This document shows, one piece after another, positions 62,601 through 64,000 of a stretch of 64,000 nt of DNA. This stretch comes from Gorsachius magnificus (Eukaryota > Chordata > Aves > Pelecaniformes > Ardeidae). Within the stretch, counting starts at the first letter, position 1. Each line of letters opens with the position of its first letter. Both the position numbers and the translations under genes were made by a program. The stretch spans positions 25,294,806 through 25,358,805 of the forward strand of contig CM067081.1 in assembly GCA_034008185.1 (NCBI GenBank), given 5' to 3'. Under the pieces are notes generated by a model that was given only the letters and a program-made list of their open reading frames with translations, made no database searches and had not been told where the DNA came from.

Positions 62601-64000
62601 TGAATGTTTGAACTTGCAAATGGAGCATTTTCTCAGAAGAGTTTTTGTATTTGACTTACTTAATTAAAAAGGGAAGATGGCAACTGTCCACTTTGGAGGA
62701 TCATTCTGATTCCTACATGGTTTACTGATATAGCTGATGCTTTGGATCCATGGCAGAGATCACTGGTGTTTGTACTAAAGTAAGCAGCTGCATGGGCCCA
62801 ATTTCAGGTTCTGTAGAAAAGCATGCCTTAAGGTGAAATTTCAAATTTAGAGTAAACCACACTAAAACTAAACTAGTCAGAAAAGGTGCTCCTGCTGCTC
62901 CCTGCCCATACGTGGGGCTGCCTAGGTGCTGTCCTGCCTCCTCTCTCCTAGTAGCTTTGCTTCACGTTTGACCCCAGAGAAAGACAGTGCTCCCACATGG
63001 CTGATGGGCAGAGTCTGGCCAGTGCCAGGGAAGCAGTGGGAACAAGTAGCTGGGGAGGGCGCAGGGGCTGGTACCCCCTCCTTTCAGCAGCGTTCAGACG
63101 TTGGATCAGTTTAACTGTATCACCTCACCCCAATGGTTACCAACTAACATGACCCTACCCGCCATGTTGCTCTACCCAGCACCTCCGTGCAATTGTTGTT
63201 ACACTCATGTTTGTTTCCACCTACTGTGATTGCTGGTCTCTTCCTTTCCTCTACTTTTCTTTCCCAGTATGATCTTGCTTCTTGCCGGTTCCATTATTCC
63301 TTTACATTCTATAGTCCTGTATCACTTCTTACTATGAATGCTGTTCTTTTTTCCCTCCCCTCCCTTTCCATTTGATTCGGGGTGTTTTCTTCCTTCTGGT
63401 TTTTATCACTTTCCTCTCTCCTGCAAAAGACTTTATCTTCTGCAAGTCTGGAAGACAGCATCACAGTGGCATCTGCTTGCTGAGGGAAAACTAGGAGAAT
63501 ACATCCATTTTCTGCAGAGAGATATGCTGTTTGTGTACACTGTAATGGCAGCAGGAAGAGGAATATTCTTCAGATTTCTCAAATTGCCAGTTCCTATCTC
63601 ATAAAAGGGGAAGCACTGGGTATTTTTAATAAAAACATTATGCTATTCTTTTCTGTAAGAAAATATTTCACTTAAATTTGCTTCTAGAAACATTTCAGAC
63701 AAAACTTCCCAAAATAACTCAGCATGAAGGAGGTAGCTGGCATGAAAAATATTTACCCAAAAAATTAAATGTTGGCAGAACAACAAAAGCTTGTATTCTG
63801 CCTTTTAATGGAAAAGATTAGGTAAATTTAAGATAGACAGAACGATGGGGCTCCATGTGTAATAACACAGAAAAAAAATCAAGGTAAATAGCCAGCAGGC
63901 ACCACTTGAGATTGGCTTTTGCAATTAAGGGTTAATATGGAATGATAGCTCAATCATTTAGATCTTGTGCCTTGATCTTGTTATCAGACTTGACTAGCAG
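59661..64000. other. Upstream of N4BP2L2, no recognised gene
   Basis: Beyond the CpG island the DNA becomes AT-rich, with a modestly GC-richer patch near 62880-63110. By synteny the next gene should be PDS5B on the plus strand, but I saw none of its coding exons here. The longest plus-strand frame (61181-61510) lacks family motifs and splice context. A divergent noncoding transcript from the CpG island is possible. Confidence 0.5.

Noticed and set aside
1..64000. CRISPR arrays, tRNA or rRNA genes, bacterial operons
   Set aside because: No regularly spaced repeats, no cloverleaf-type genes noticed, and the whole architecture is that of a vertebrate nuclear genome.

Overview
This is a stretch of vertebrate nuclear DNA, almost certainly from a bird. 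It is intron-rich and mostly AT-rich with two sharp CpG islands, and it carries several CR1 LINE tails and two solo LTRs of a type common in bird genomes. It contains no prokaryotic genes, tRNA, rRNA or CRISPR. All recognisable protein coding lies on the minus strand and belongs to two neighbouring paralogues, N4BP2L1 and N4BP2L2. They encode P-loop, polynucleotide-kinase-like proteins related to NEDD4-binding protein 2. From memory, the human order at 13q13 is BRCA2, N4BP2L1, N4BP2L2, PDS5B, and the window fits its middle part.

Layout: 1-5187 is intron 1 of N4BP2L1; its later exons lie beyond the left edge. 5188-5312 is the coding part of N4BP2L1 exon 1, inside a CpG island at about 4750-5590. 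5600-14560 is intergenic, with two CR1 fragments and one unclassified, possibly LTR-like segment. 14564-56777 holds the coding exons and the inferred long 3'UTR of N4BP2L2. 58850-59660 is the N4BP2L2 CpG-island promoter with a divergent pair of ZNF143-type motifs. 59720-64000 is upstream DNA in which I recognise no gene.

I assembled N4BP2L2 by hand from splice sites, reading phase and remembered family motifs. Nine coding exons join without a frame break. A short form reads through the exon 6 donor and stops at 35739, giving 642 residues. A long form splices from 35794 to a 603-codon exon at 19428-21238 and then to three small exons, giving 1325 residues. The kinase-like core is encoded by the end of exon 2 and exons 3-6. 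The long tail adds a basic, nuclear-signal-like segment, an acidic serine-rich stretch and a compact hydrophobic C-terminal module.

I found no clearly undescribed biological system. The best leads are the two alternative N4BP2L2 C-termini, the module split across exons 7 and 8, the inverted promoter motifs, two same-orientation solo LTRs in introns and two nested CR1 insertions. All gene names and family comparisons rest on recall; no alignment was run.
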